Shown here in pieces: positions 39,288 to 53,096 of a stretch of 64,000 bases of DNA. The notes under the pieces were generated by a model that saw nothing but the letters and a program-made list of their open reading frames with translations, ran no database searches and was not told where the DNA came from. Numbering within the stretch: position 1 is the first letter of the stretch; every line of letters begins with the position of its first letter. Origin of the DNA: Lucifuga dentata (lineage: Eukaryota > Chordata > Actinopteri > Ophidiiformes > Bythitidae); NCBI GenBank assembly GCA_014773175.1, contig VXCM01000223.1:62001-126000 (forward strand). Direction: 5' to 3'. Both the position numbers and the translations under genes were made by a program.

Positions 39288-40928
39288 TAGGAACCTAATC
39301 CTACCACAAAATTGAACATGCACAGAAACTTTAATTCAGACACTATCTCCAGTTAGAAAATGAGAAAATAAACAATATATGCTTTGAAGGCACCATTCCT
39401 TTTTGTTTCAAACATGACACAAGCTGGATAGAACCTGTCAGGAGAAAATGGGTTTGAGACGCTTTGTTCTTCAGAATTAAATTAAGTTTTACATTAAAAG
39501 AGTTTGTACTTCACAAGTGGCTGCAATAAAAGCGAAGGATGTACGTTATCTCTGCCTGTACTCTCGCTCGCTTTTATTACCGAGGTAATTTGCATTTTAA
39601 TTTGGAGCTTGAACCTGTTCTTAATAGAATTAAGCTGGGGGGCATATTGACATGGGTTTTTTTGACCCGTTTAAGACCTGCAGGAATGGAAGGGGCAAAA
39701 TCACTCAAGTTGTAGTGAGGCATGGGGTTGACCCCGGCTGATAAAAACCTAAAAGGTAAACATTCATTCCTAAAATGCCAATTATTTCCATCATTTTCTT
39801 CAAATTCCCTACAGATACAGTGAATTAACCTGTAAAATGGTGTGTTATAATGGAAACACAAATCAAAGGGATATTTTGACTGAGGTCTTCCCATAAAATA
39901 TTTGGTCTTTGACACACAAGATTGGAAGACCTTGCAAACAAATTAAAAGTCTTTCTCTCTTTCATACACAGCAAGAAAGCCACTTGTTTTGTCATAATAA
40001 CTCTTAGGCCTGTATCTGTGAAATTGGAAGTGGGCTGGTCAGACGGTTGAATGTTTACAGCAGCTTTGAATTTTCTGTTCCAGTCAATATTAGGTTAGGC
40101 TTTGGTGGAAGTGGCTCATAAGAGGGGGAAGTGCTGCGAAGCATGAACAGCCTAGTTGTCAGCCTACAGAGAAAGTGAACCACGAAGAATGAAGTTTGGC
40201 ATTTTATAATTAGAGATGAGGAGCCGAAGCAGCAAACAATGTGTTTCGACTGGTATTCATCACTGTCTTCTTCTCTAAGTACAATATCAGGAGTGAGCTG
40301 TGGCATGAGATCTCAAACAACAACAACACAACCTCAGCAACGTGGGTGATCGTTTATCTCAATACATGATCGGTTTCAGTGCTTTTAGTTATCCTGCTTT
40401 CGTAGGTTTTGTGGCTCCAAATGCATCAGTGTGAGCCATGTACTCACTAACAGACAGATCTAAACACGTTCTTCCATAGTTGTCACTATGACCTTTAAGA
40501 TGGTTTTAATAATGGTATAATTGACACTGAAAAGACTGTTGCAGCAGAAATACAAAAAAGCTAGAAAAGGTTTGAATGAAATATGATTTGTGCCAAATAC
40601 TCTACATCTGAACAGATTGTTATATTGCTGCTATTTCACATATTTGGGCTGTTTTCCTTGCTAATAAATTTACGAGTATTGTCCTGCACTGTTTAATAAG
40701 GTTGTTTGTATGCCACACACACACACTATCTCGTCATCTCGCTGCTTCTGAAGATGTAAAGTCAATAACAAGGCTGCAGAATAAGTGTGAAGTTGTTTGC
40801 ATTTCGTCACCTTGTTGAGCGGTAACATCTCTTCAGAAGCAAATCAAGGACAAAAGTGAATGTTATCAGTCAGTAAAGAAAGTATTTGCATTATTTTGTA
40901 TAAAGTTTCTGGTTTTCTCCTTGGCACT
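39288..40928. other. Intergenic sequence, no gene seen
   Basis: No repeat or gene recognised; the short open frames lack coding character. Confidence 0.5.
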
Positions 40929-41229
40929 TTAAAGGACCATACCAGTGATTTTGCATGTTTGAGCTCAATAAATACAACATACATACATACATGATAACTG
41001 CCAACCATTTTCCAAAACAGCAGTAAATATTACAGTTGTTTTTCCTACCGTTTAGGCAGTCATTGGTTTCACCTGAACATTTCATTTTAAAAGAATAGGA
41101 GATTTGGCAAAGTAACATGAATACTAAAATATAGATTTATTTTTGGGAACTTGTTGCCAGGATCGTAGTATGTATGCGGGTAGTATGTAGTGGTGTTAAT
41201 CATACAAAATCACCGGTATGGTCCTTTAA
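40929..41229 (+). mobile_element. TTAA-flanked MITE, copy G (internally deleted)
   Basis: The 301-bp copy has TTAA at both ends (40929-40932, 41226-41229), with ends AGGACCATACCAGTGATTTT and AAATCACCGGTATGGTCCT. The central part including the conserved block is missing. Confidence 0.87.
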
Positions 41230-42430
41230 GATGATGATGATGATGATGTTATAGATTCATAAAAATGCAATATTAACTCAATATAGCTGATGTAGCTCCA
41301 CGTTTTAGTTTTTCAACCATTTTCGGTGAGTCATGGCATATTTGTTCAGTCCACAGTTATTTTTAGATGCAGTCTCTGATTGCCCTCAACATTCCCTTTG
41401 CCATGGGGCCTCCTTCATGTAGCTGCCTTTAGTCCCAGCTAAGCCTAAACCTAATTTCATTAAAAATGACCAGGCAATTTATAGAGGTGCTGCAGTCTGA
41501 TTCTGCACATTTTAGACAACAGGAGTCACCTACAATAACTCAACATAGTGCAAAAGTATTAGCATGGTGCTGCGGAGAAGGCGATCAGGATCTGTGTTGT
41601 TGTTGCTTATAGGGTAAATTGACCAACAATAACAGCAGTTGGTGTCCCAGTCTTGCCAGTGGGGAGGTGACACAGATCTGCAATGGCTACAAACTGATTG
41701 TTCAATTAAAAGAGAGGGAAGAGAGCTGTTCCAGTCCAATCTTTCACATTAAACAAGCTCCTGCAACACCAGCATAATAAAGCTATATGACAGCTAATGA
41801 CCAAAGGATATTGTGCAGGAGAGAGAGATAAGTATGGAAACTTAACAGATCATGAAAAAAGTAGATTCTTCTTTAAAAACTACAATGTCCTGCTCTAAAA
41901 AAAACAAAACAAAACAAAAAAACAAAAAAAAAAAACCCAAACAAAATCTGGTTTTAAGCATCAGTTTCATACATTTAGCAAACAAATGATAATTATTCAT
42001 GTTGAAGCTCTACATCTCTCCTATTCTGGGGAGCTCTGAGCTCCCAACTAGAACATACAGACAAGATTTCTAATAGTCTGTCTTGCTGTCTCCGGCTGCT
42101 GCTGTCCTTACCGCAAGCAGTTTAGAATGTATTTTGTGTTTGTTTTGCTGAGGGGAAAAAACATTCACTGCAGAGTACGATCTGAGGGAGTGTAGATTGA
42201 GACGGGCGCCGCACGGATCTATAATTGGAATCTGTTCTTGGATGTTGAGAGTTTTGAACGTCTCCCCTTCCTCCTCCTGAAGGAATATACAAACATGGAC
42301 ACATCCTTTTAGATTTCAGCTTCTGTTTGGCACTTCCCATTGCAGACAGCACTGTTGTTCAAAGATATTAATGCTCCAACACAGAATTCACATAAGAAAC
42401 CTCGTAATACAACAAAATATTGCTTTAATG
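41230..42430. other. Intergenic sequence, no gene seen
   Basis: A short (GAT)n at 41230-41249 and an A-rich tract with AAAAC repeats at about 41898-41938. No gene recognised. Confidence 0.5.
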
Positions 42431-42432
42431 TA

Positions 42433-44025
42433 CAGTGCTGTGAAAAAATATTTGACCCCCTCCTGATTTCTTCTATTTTTCTGTGCATCTCATACTAAAC
42501 TATTTCAGATCATCAACCATAATCTAACTTAATACAAAGACAACCTGAGCAAACACAAAATACAAATTTTAAATAATTGTATTTATTGAAGCAAAAACAT
42601 TAATATGTAATACCAACTAGGCCTGTGTGGAAAAAGTATTTGCCCCCTTAGTTACTACATCCAAAAAACTACCAAACTGCATTGATAACTGATTGCAGCT
42701 GGACTGGATACACCCAAGCCTGATTCCTACCAGCCCTGTTCAATCAAATCATCATTTAAATAGACCATTTTCAGAAGCATGAAGTTGGCTAAAAGGTCTC
42801 ACCAGTAGCGCACTATGCCAGGATCACAAGACATTCCAGAAAAGATGAGGAAGAAGGTGCTTGAAATCCATCAGCCTGGGAAGGGTTACAAAGCTATATT
42901 TAAGGCTCTGAGACTCCACAGATCCACAGTGAGAGACATTATCTACAAATGGAGAAGACTTGGAACAATAGTAAGCCTTCCCAGAAGTGGCTGACTTTCC
43001 AGAATTCCTCCAAGAGCATGGTGACGACTCATCCAGGAAGTCACAAAAGATCCAAGGAAAAGATTCAAGGAACAGCAGGCCTCTCACCTCAATGGAGGCC
43101 AGTGTTCATGACTCCACTACCCGAAAGACACTGGGTAGAAATGGCATCCATGGGAGAGTGGTGAGGCGAAAACCCAGAAGAACATTAAGGCTCATCTGAA
43201 TTTTGCCACAACACACCTTGATGACCCTCAAACCTTTTCTATGGACTGATGAGTTAAAAGTTGAACTGTTTTGGAAGACAGGCCCCGTTATATCCGGTGT
43301 AAACCAAACACAGAATTCCAAAATAAGAACATTATATCTACAGTCAAGTATGGAGATGGCAGTGTAATGTTGTGGGGATGCTTTGCTGCTTCAGGGCCAG
43401 GGCGACTTGCAGTAATTGAGGGAAACATGAATTCTGCTGTCTACCAGAGAATCCTGAAGGAGAACGTCAGGTCATCAGTTTGTGAGTTGAAGCTCAAGTG
43501 TAAGTGGGTTATGCAACAAGACAATGATAAGAGTAAGTCAGCCTCTGTATGGCTCAAAAGGAATAAAATTAAAGTTTTGGAGTGGCCTAGTCAAAGTCAA
43601 TCCGGATCTGAACCTCATTGAGATGCTGTGGTGGGATCTGAAAAGAGCAGTTCATGCTGGAAAACCCTCCAATGTGGCTACACTAAAGCAGTTCTACAAA
43701 GAAGAGTGCGCCAGAATTCCATCGAGTGATGTCAGAGACTGATCACCAGTTATCAGAAGCGTTTGGTTGCAGTTGTTGCTGCTAAAGCTGGCACAACTAG
43801 CTATTAAATTCAGGGGGCGATTACTTTTTCACACAAGCCTAGTTGGTATTGCATAACCTTTTTACTTCAATAAATACAATTATCCTTTAAAACTTGTATT
43901 TTATGTTTACTCAGATTGCCTTTGTTTTATGTTAGATATTGTGTGAAGATCTGATACAGTTTATTATGAGATTCACACACAAATAGAAGAAACCAGGAGG
44001 GGTCAAATACTTTTTCACAGCACTG
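42433..44025 (+). mobile_element. Tc1-like DNA transposon, full length, inactivated
   Basis: The 1,593-bp element is flanked by the TA target duplication (42431-42432 and 44026-44027). Terminal inverted repeats start CAGTGCTGTGAAAAAATATT and end AATACTTTTTCACAGCACTG; pairing continues through the GACCCCCTCCTGATTTCTTC / GAAACCAGGAGGGGTC region. Inner copies of the end motif (GTGGAAAAAGTATTTGCCCC near 42626 and GATTACTTTTTCACACAAGC near 43818) show the nested repeat ends found in this group. The transposase inside is broken. Confidence 0.93.
42815..43807 (+). pseudogene. Tc1-like transposase pseudogene
   Basis: It starts MPGSQDIPEKMRKKVLEIHQ with a paired-like helix-turn-helix region (KGYKAIFKALRLHRSTVRD), then meets a TGA stop at the end of LPRSG (about 42990) where the family reads Arg-Pro. 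Further frameshifts follow. The catalytic triad region is still legible in pieces: TDE (Asp codon 43248-43250), WVMQQDND (Asp codon 43520-43522) and LIEMLWWDLK (Glu codon 43620-43622), but the third lies in a different frame and a few residues after the second Asp (normally PKHT) are lost. The C-terminus VAVVAAKAGTTSY and a TAA are kept. It cannot make active enzyme. Confidence 0.9.
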
Positions 44026-44027
44026 TA

Positions 44028-46169
44028 TCTTAGCTCTGTGTGCTCAAGTGACGATTACATATGTACATGCTAAAAAACATGCAGGAGAAGCCCCTTACTG
44101 CCTGAGAGCTTTGGACTGTGATCAGTATAATTTATAATCCGTGTTTTTACGTTCTGGAGTTCTGAGACCTGTGTTCTCATTGATTTTGGAGGCACCAACA
44201 TGGAGCAGCCTGTGGTGCTAATGGCATGCTCTCTCATTCATACAGACACTGAGCAATGGTAAACCATTACAGCATGCAGCTCCTCAGCGTAGCCTGTCAC
44301 TGCAGCCGCTGCCTCCACATCTATCCCCACCACTGCATCTGTAATTGTATTCGAGGGAAAATGATAGGGCTTGTTTACATTTTTTTGGAGGAACGCCCAT
44401 GTCAGGTGTAATTCCTTTTGAAGCCAACAGAACTTGTGATAAATATCTGAAATATGGTCACAGTGACAAATGAATCTCAGTGGATCGACAAGCCTGATCG
44501 AATACCCCTTCATGATGAATATCATTGTCGCTGGCTTAGACCAAGGCCGACATTTATCACCTCAGAGAGAATAAAAAATGTGGGATCTCTGAGGCTTTCT
44601 TCTTCTAATCTTCTTGGATATCCAGAGATCCCAAAGCTTTGTCTGACTGCCTATGCCGCCATCATGAATGATAAGATAAGATATGGTGATAATAAGATGA
44701 TTAGAGATGACTGAGTTACAAAGCATAGAAGAAAAGAGCAGATATGGAGAAAGAGAGAGACTTTGTCCCTACCAGTTTCAGGGTGCTACTGAATTGTCCT
44801 TATACTAATATTTTTATTGATAAAAGTTTGTTTTATGCTAGACATTTGTCAGATATTTGCTTCTAATAGCCAGTAATTGCAGGGCGCTACAAACTTTATC
44901 ATTTTATCTCTGTTGACAGGATATCTGCAACATTTGAGACATTTTCACAATTTTCCATGATGTCCACCATAGTTAGGGACCGCCGAGAAAGTACAGTCTG
45001 TAAAAACGTAGAGTTAAGTATGCTGTGAATGGAAATCTACAATACTTTCACTTGTTGGTATAGAACCTTTTATTATTTTACTTTAACAAGGACCCTTCCA
45101 CCAACATACTACAAAGGTCCTTTTGCAATTTATGTAATCCTATTGGGCAATCTAAAAATAAAACCTAGGTTATAAATTCATTTAATAGAAGGTTACTCTG
45201 GAATACTTCAGGTTTACTCTTATAAGTTACCAGTATTTTAGCAATGCAAATGTATAGAGCATCATTTGGTGTAAGGCACTTTCAGGTTATGTTCATGCGT
45301 TCTCTTGGAGATATGATAATCCAGTAATAGGCAGTGTGTGAATACAGAATACATTTACATACAGTAAACATCTGAACTTGCCTCACTGAGGAACAGTATG
45401 AGAGAAGCACTTCTTTGTCTAAAAGCCCATTTGCTATTGTACAAAGCCAAAGTGGTCAGTGACAGCAATGGAAAAGCTGTCGGGATAAAGCACAAACCAT
45501 CTCCCCTAACACTATTTATAGCTGAGCTTGTGCAAACGTCAATAATTTATGCTGACATGTGTAAACGCTGCTGTTACATTAATAATTGTGTTGCTAAAAT
45601 TGTCACGAAACAGCATACAGAGCAAATGTAGACAGCAGAGAACATGGAATTTTTTTTGTATGTTTAAACTATACAATGTTGAAAAGCTTGGAAGATTTGG
45701 ACCTACAAAAGATAGTCTTACATTCATAAATGCAAAACTGGTGACTAATGAATTTATTTGCATGTATTGATACTGGTGAAAACCAATGGAATGTATGATG
45801 TGTATCAATGATGAGTTGTTATGAAGAAATTGTTATGCTGAAGCTGATGCTCAACTCACCGTTTGTGTAGCTTGGTGCTCGTGGCCAGTTTTACAATGGG
45901 CATATAAAGAAAAGCATAGCAATCGATATTTCTTGCAGTAATTGAAGTGCTTTTATCTTGGTGGACTCAGTGCAGGATGGCGTGTGTGTACATGAGCATT
46001 TGTGCATGAGCCACCTGTGTGTGTGTGTGTGTGTGTGCATCGTGCGTGTGCATTTGTATGCATGTGTGAGGGCATTAACATTTGTGTATGCTATTTGTGT
46101 GTGTGTTTGTGTGGGTAGACCCTAAAGAATTAATATAAAAATGCACAGTTGCATTAGCTCTTGTGCATG

Positions 46170-46210
<41 letters not shown>

Positions 46211-48795
46211 TTGTATATTCATCATACACTTCTTTTTGTCAGGCATGTCCTGCATTTTCTCTATAAGCTCTGTCAGCCCACAGAAATGCCTGACTGTTTA
46301 ATCAATATTTATGCAACACACTAATCTGGACCCAGGTCACGAGCTTCTGCACTACTTACAGTGAGCTGATTGTGAATGCAACTCATGGATCACATCACAG
46401 ATATGTGTCTAAACCTTAGTTACTTAAAGGTCCTTCTCTTTGATCAGCCAAAATTGAGTTATTGAATAATTTCAAATACTTTTTTTTTCTATCTGTCTTG
46501 AATTCTCCCTGACAGTAATATATTGTGAAGAGGATAACATGTCAGAAGTACTCAGAAGTTGTTAAGTGTATCTCAGATGACTCAGTTTGGCTTTCACGAT
46601 CAGAGGCGCAATCTGTCCTCAAACTCAAAAATCAACACAGGGGAGACACTACAAATGCAAGCGGCATTCTGATTGACAATCAAATTCCATTTATCATGAG
46701 GAAGAGCAGGCATGAGTGTTGATAATTAACTTAACAAATGAGATCTCTCGGGATTTGTGAGATCTCAAGGGTTTGGAGACTTCATGTGATGAAGGAAAGA
46801 AAAAAATATTTTATTTCTGTTGAAATACAAACAACAAATATAAGTGAGGCCATCAAGAATGGGTCGAGTCGCTTTCCTTGAGTCCTGGTAATGCACGAGG
46901 CTGTAAATGCCCACTTTCTTTAGATGTGACATCCAAAAATTGCAACTTTCTCTGCTAAATCTTCAAAATCTTCAAGGCAATCACATGGCGAATATCAACT
47001 TTCCCAAGTGGGAAATTTAATCTGAGGCTATGCTTATGTGTGGTAATCTGCTGGACTTTCATGTGCACTTGCTGTCCACTGAAACGTCTCAATGTTCAGT
47101 TGACTCAAGCTGTTACTGGCTAATTACGTCACTCAGATGATCAACATTTGAAGCAAAGATTCTTTTACAATCAGGGCAATAGTTGCATCATAATGTAACT
47201 TACACATTGCTAGCATTTCCTCTATTCTGGTGTGGTTTCTCTGTATGTGCTATAAGATGTGTGTATCTCAGCTTTGAAATTCATTTGGAGGCTGTTAATA
47301 TTTGCTACCCTGCAGCAGAGCTACCCTTGCTTTATATCCAAGAGCACAGCAAATTATTTAGTTATTTATTTATTTTATCTAAATAGGGCTTACTGTATAT
47401 GTACACCCATAGCATTTTTCACCATAAGAAACAAATTGTTTTTTTTAAGCTTTATGCTCTTGAAAACAGAGGAATAAATCCCTGATGTATTTTTTAAGTT
47501 GTAAACATATACCACAGTGGTCAAATACAGAACGTTCATCAAATTTGAAGAGCTGGGATCTATTAATAATGTTTATTGTCATGTTTTAGTAGGAATAATG
47601 TTCAACCTCTAGTTATCAATCCAATTATTCATTCTACAATATGAATAAATATGTAGATGGATGTGTTTTCTCTTTGTGCTCAGAAATTTTTGAGGGAAGT
47701 CATAAAATTTATATAAAGTGTAACAGTTACTGTATGAGACCCAAATTATACAAAACTTTAAACCCCTTCAGATATTTTGACAATATACACTATTTCTCTT
47801 ATGATCCTGCTGGGTTTTCCAGTTTCTTTCATGCCACCACACTGAAAGGTTGCAATGATGCTGCATCTTGCAAGATAAAAGCACACAAACACAACACATT
47901 AAACACATCTTTGTGGATCAGGATGAAAGTAATGAATACTGTCACGATAGAGAACACTGTGATGCTGCCATATCGACTAGAGTTTACAGAATAAATAACA
48001 AGACTGTTCATTATTCTCTGCAATAAAAATATCCTAGTACCAAAGTAAAAGATCTCTGTCACCTATTAAGCGACTTGATATTGAATAATGGGGACTGGAC
48101 AAGACAGCGTACAATTACCAGCACAAATTACAGGTCTTATTGTAGTTGTAGCTGTGGTTACTGTGCTGAAACTATTGTTCTAAGAGGTCCATCATTTTCA
48201 GGGTTGTAATTGCTTTTTCTGTTTAAAAAAAGACACGTAAAATAATACTGCTCCATTCTACAGTGATGTGCTTTTAGCTGATTACATGTGGATACCAGAT
48301 GAATAACAATGATCACCTTTATAAAAGCATATTTGTATCATTTCATCTTCCTGTTTGTGAAGTCTGTGGTTTTATTTTGCCAACAGATTTAATACAGGGT
48401 TAAGGTACATCTCACAAAAATGGTTTGAGCGCCTAAGTATGGAAATATTCTGTAAAAACTAGGCTCTGCAGAAGCCAAAAAAAATCAAAAACTGGCTGCA
48501 TTAGTTTCAAGGCGGCTCAGTGATGCATGAAATAATGTCCTGTGGCATGTTGCTAAGACCTGTCCCTGATGGGAACAAGCACAGAAATAACCACCCAGTT
48601 CCAGGATTTAGACCCAGCTTCAAAACTGAGCAAGTCGGTCAGGAGTCACATCTCCGTGTTTCTTCATCCCTATCCGTCACCTGAATTCTCTTTACATAAT
48701 CCCTTCATCTTTACTTTAATTTCTACTTTAATACAATTCCCCTCAGTCACACATAGACACTTCTTTTTTTCCCTCCAAATAGATGTCCTCATCTT
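44028..48795. other. Intergenic sequence with TG repeats, no gene seen
   Basis: (TG)n tracts lie at about 46016-46037 and 46171-46209. The segment 44260-44540 is less AT-rich and non-repetitive and could be a conserved non-coding element, but this is only a compositional impression. A short inverted repeat (TGGGATCTCTG / CAGAGATCCCA) lies at 44581-44634. Confidence 0.45.
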
Positions 48796-49393
48796 TTAAA
48801 GGATCATACTGATAATTTTGCATGTTTAAGCCCAGTAACTACTTGCATATGCACTTAGACTACTGACAACCATTTTCTAAAACATAAAACTATATTTTAG
48901 TTTTCATGTTATTTTGCCAACCCTCCTAATCTTTCAAAATCAAAAGTTCAGGTAATACACCCACCTTAAAATTCATAGTTTTGCCTGCTAACACTTACAT
49001 CCGAATGTAGAAAGCAAAGTCATGTTAATTTTTCTATAACAGCCATCTTCTCCTGGGACTATATTTCCTGGCGGAGATGTACATTTTCTTCTGTAAAGCT
49101 CTGTGTTGAACCGGTTAAATTAAGAAACTTTGAAAAAAAACAAAAAAAAAACAAGAACAACATTTTGTTCGCTGTGATGGATTACCTATCTCAAGCAAAT
49201 CTCTACAAGTTGATTGTTAATAGCATACTGGAATGAACTGAAACCAATAGCAGTCTGGAAGGTAGGAAAAATAAATCTAAAATGTACCTCTCCAGTACTT
49301 TTTTTTTTTTTAANCTTTTTTTTTTTTTAATAGGTGGCAGTAACATTTAAGCAGGTCGTATTTATTGGGTCATATATACAAAACCACCTTTAA
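48796..49393 (-). mobile_element. TTAA-flanked MITE, copy H (full, inverted)
   Basis: TTAA at 48796-48799 with AGGATCATACTGATAATTTT; the right end is decayed (AAAACCACCTTTAA, TTAA at 49390-49393). Inverted relative to copy C; the conserved block is at 49047-49088. A homopolymer gap (N at 49314) lies near its right end. Confidence 0.83.
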
Positions 49394-51733
49394 GTAGCTG
49401 AGATTAATGCTCCTTTAATTGCTGACAATTTAGTAAGCTGGAAGGTTACAGTGAATAATTCTTTCTGGGCTACTAGTAGCCTGGACCCATGGCACGAGTT
49501 GACAGGTTTAGTTTTGAACAGGCTACATTTTATATGAAGTCCACTCGAACATTTTTTGTCCCTTTTGATGTACTGCAATTTAAATGCTGTTGAAGAGGTC
49601 TGCAGTATAATAAATGGCCTTACTATGAAATCTTTTCCCATTGTTGTTGTTCGGTGCGAGACAGAAATGGCTCATACATTATTGTTTGAACCTGCAGCAC
49701 TTTATGCAGCAGCATATGCTCAGTTTCTTATCCTCTTTGAGGCAGTTTATGTCACTATAATTGAAAGCAACTTAATCAGACAGTGACAGCGAAGCCTAAC
49801 TGTGTAAGCTCCCATATAGTGCAGCCTAACAGTCATTTCTGGCAAATGTGTATGCCAAATTGACTTAACTGTAAATTAGCATAGCACCTTTTGGGAAAAC
49901 AGTAAAGACTGTGGGTGAAATTAATTCCACTTCATTATTTTCACCAGCATACAGTATATCCTGCCACATCAAAGACAAATGTATAGGAATACTATATTAG
50001 CACTATCCCTCACACATGGCGCCTTGGATGATTTAGCTACCGTGAAGATACCATGAGAGTTAAACACAAAGTGAAGCCACCTGGAAGCACATTGAAAGCT
50101 GGAAAGCTCACAGCGGTGCAAGTGTTTAGTACTGAGTCAGGGACCTGTGTGTGTGTGTGTGTGTGTGTGTGCATGTGCAATGTGAGCTGGTGTATTGTTT
50201 GATAAAAGTCTGACAGGTAAGACCACAGAGCAAAATAAAATGTTTTGACGTTGGCTTTTGATTGTTTTGGTGGCAGGCTCTAGACGAGAAACACCACCAG
50301 GCATTTTGCATGGTTTCTATGGAAACTATAATTGGGGGTAAAGTTTTGAGACCTGTCCACTGAGATTCTCTTTGATAGCTAGAGAAGATGAGCCCTAGGC
50401 AGCAATTAAATAGTAAAGTTAGCATAGCCTGGGTTGGAACGAGGTTTGAACTCTACCATGCTGATTGACATAATGAGTTTGTATAAACAAATTTTACTGT
50501 CAGTACCTTTTCAAAATATGTGTGTTTGTGCTTCAGTTTTTATCACCTCGGGCCTGTGCATGTGAGCAACTGGATGGCGTCTCTGTTTGAGTTCTTCTCT
50601 TCCAGCTTGTGAAACAGTGAAGCACACAATTAAAGGGTCTGTGCATTAAAAGAGAAAAGGACTCCTATACATATTAAATGCAGCCCTGAGGAACACGGTG
50701 TTAATGTCAAGTGCTCCCCACGGCACAGGAACGTCAGGAGCATCTGGCTTATTTCAGACAAGAAGAGCAACATTTTTCTTAAAGTGGAGTGTGGCACAAA
50801 TTAAAGGGAGGACATATGCGTCTTTATCTCAGCTGAGAGAGAGAGAGAGAGAGAGAGAGACTTGGGTGCCAGCATGCAATATGGACCCTGTTGACTAGCA
50901 GGGTGACATATTCACACAACAACAAGAGACAATAATTGTCATGATTATGAATTTGCCATGATTATACATTTCAAAGAAGATGTGACCAGTTTCAAAGCTT
51001 TGTTTAATGTTAAATCCTGTGTGTTTGGTTTACAGTGGGTAGCAAATTAAAATAGAGCACATTTTTCACGTAGACTACATTTACACTACAGGTTTTGATG
51101 TCCAGTTTTGATCTTTTGCCTATCATATATCTAGTTTTTTCAGACAGTACATTTATATCTTGTTTTTTAAGTGACCCATATCGAGTCCTTGTTTACACGA
51201 CTTTCATCTGAAACACCCCGGATGAGGAAACACGGGTTTGCGCATGTGCACATTTCACAGATGGATATAAGCAAAATGCTGCAATGGACGGAAATGAGTG
51301 AAATGTAATTTATGATCAGTGGGTAGCAGGCAGCTTCTGAGAGTCTCACATTAGGATGTGTTGGGCGATCACAATGCAGAAGCGGGTGGGAGTTGGACTT
51401 TGGTGGCTGACAACTGGAGCCTGTTACTGCATACAAGCACATTTGTTTGGCATAATCATGGCTTCATATGTCTGATATAGATATATATATATATATAAGT
51501 ACATATGCCTTCCATTTCTGTTGACGGAGAGCGGTCCTCGTATTGATTCTTACATCATTGATATGCCGCTAAAGCAGAAGAGAGTTGCATTTCATTAAGT
51601 ATGAGTTAGAATGGAATGAAAATTCTGATCTGTGTATTTTATACTCATTGAAAGATATCCACTATGTATCTGATTTATTTTCACATGTGCATGTGACCCG
51701 AAAACAGATCTGAGAATATCAGATTCCATGTGC

Positions 51734-51764
<31 letters not shown>

Positions 51765-52894
51765 ATTGTACATCTTCACAACACTCTGATACATGTAAGC
51801 AAACATTCCAAAGCAGGTTGCATGTACTGTATGTGGAAATGTAAATATAGCAACAGATGAAGAATTTAAGATGGCATAATAGAGATAATTATCAGATTGC
51901 CGCTATTTGTGAGATGCCATTCTGATACTTGGCACAGTGAAATGTCTCCACATCATTATCATATCGACTTTAACAGGATATTTTGGAGAAATGTTGAGCG
52001 ATTTGGAGACATGGGAGCAGGATGATGGGGGTGAAAATGGTTATGCTAAATCTGGGCACATCAAGATCTTTAGACCTTTGCCAGCACCCATTATGTTAGT
52101 ACATATTATAATAATGACATCCCAGCAAAGGATAAAGACTGCAGTCATTGTGTTTGTTATAAAAATTCACAAGGAAATCATTTAAAAGCTCAAATATCCA
52201 TAATGACAATTCTCTTGATTAATCAACTGATAGGGACAAGTCAAACTGACATCGAAAAGCTTTAAAACAATCTGTCGTTTTTTTCTTGATTACAACCACC
52301 ACCAACATTCCACAGCTTGGAGACAAAACAAAGCAGTTCTTAATTTCCCGCAGTTACAAATGCCAGAACCCAAGGTGCATGGAGGAAGCAGATAAAGTTG
52401 TTATTGGCAAATGTCCTTGGTACAAGCAGAGTGAGCGCTCGGTAATCCTACTGTGTTATTAGTCTCCCCGGACCCCGGGATGTGGCGTTACTATCACAGG
52501 CTGGTCCCATGTAGATAACGCCAGCTCCATTCACCCTCACATCTACTCATGGCTAAATTGACTGCAATTATCAGAACTAGGGAGCTTATTATTGCCCTCT
52601 TTTATTTACACGCAGACACCCACACAAGGCCCAAAGTTTTTAATGGTGGGAGACGTTGGCCACTTCCTAGCACGTCTTAATTCTCCATTAAATCCTCAGG
52701 AAGACCAGCAATGATCTCATCTGCTTTCCTCTAAGCCTTAATTGACCAGGAAGCAATCAGGTATTGTATAGTTTGCATTTGTAATTTGGTATTGACCAAA
52801 TTTGAGGTCCATTAAGTGTATTTTCATACCTAAGTGGTTTAGTCCAAGTCAGCTGGACTCAGCTTTGTTTCTGCTCTTGGACATTTGGATAAGT
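49394..52894. other. Intergenic sequence, no gene seen
   Basis: It contains (TG)n at about 50147-50170, (GA)n at 50836-50860 and a poly-T run at 51737-51759. The region 51060-51740 resembles a degraded dispersed DNA element (ACATTTACACTACAGG at one end, AACAGATCTGAGAATATCAG at the other), but I could not pair its ends. The block 52430-52760 is non-repetitive and less AT-rich, a possible conserved non-coding element. Confidence 0.4.
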
Positions 52895-53096
52895 CCGAAA
52901 TTAACGACCGTACCTTCTGCAGTCAGACATACATGTTAGCAGGAGAAACATTGAATTTTAAGGTTGGTGTTTCACCTTGATTTTTAAAAATTAAGTTTTG
53001 CAAAATGACACAAAAATTAAATGACTGGAAGCAACGTAACATGTATGCAGGTACAGTAGTATTTATTGGGCTCAAACATGCAAGATGCTCCTTTAA
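52895..53096 (+). mobile_element. TTAA-flanked MITE fragment N (right third)
   Basis: It starts in the interior (GAAATTAACGACCGTACCTT), continues through GTTAGCAGGAGAAACATTGA and ends GGGCTCAAACATGCAAGATG then CTCCTTTAA (TTAA at 53093-53096). The left end and conserved block are missing. Confidence 0.78.

Noticed and set aside
51060..51740. Possible degraded hAT or Harbinger-type element
   Set aside because: Subterminal-looking motifs at both sides, but I could not pair terminal repeats or find a target duplication, so I did not annotate it as an element.
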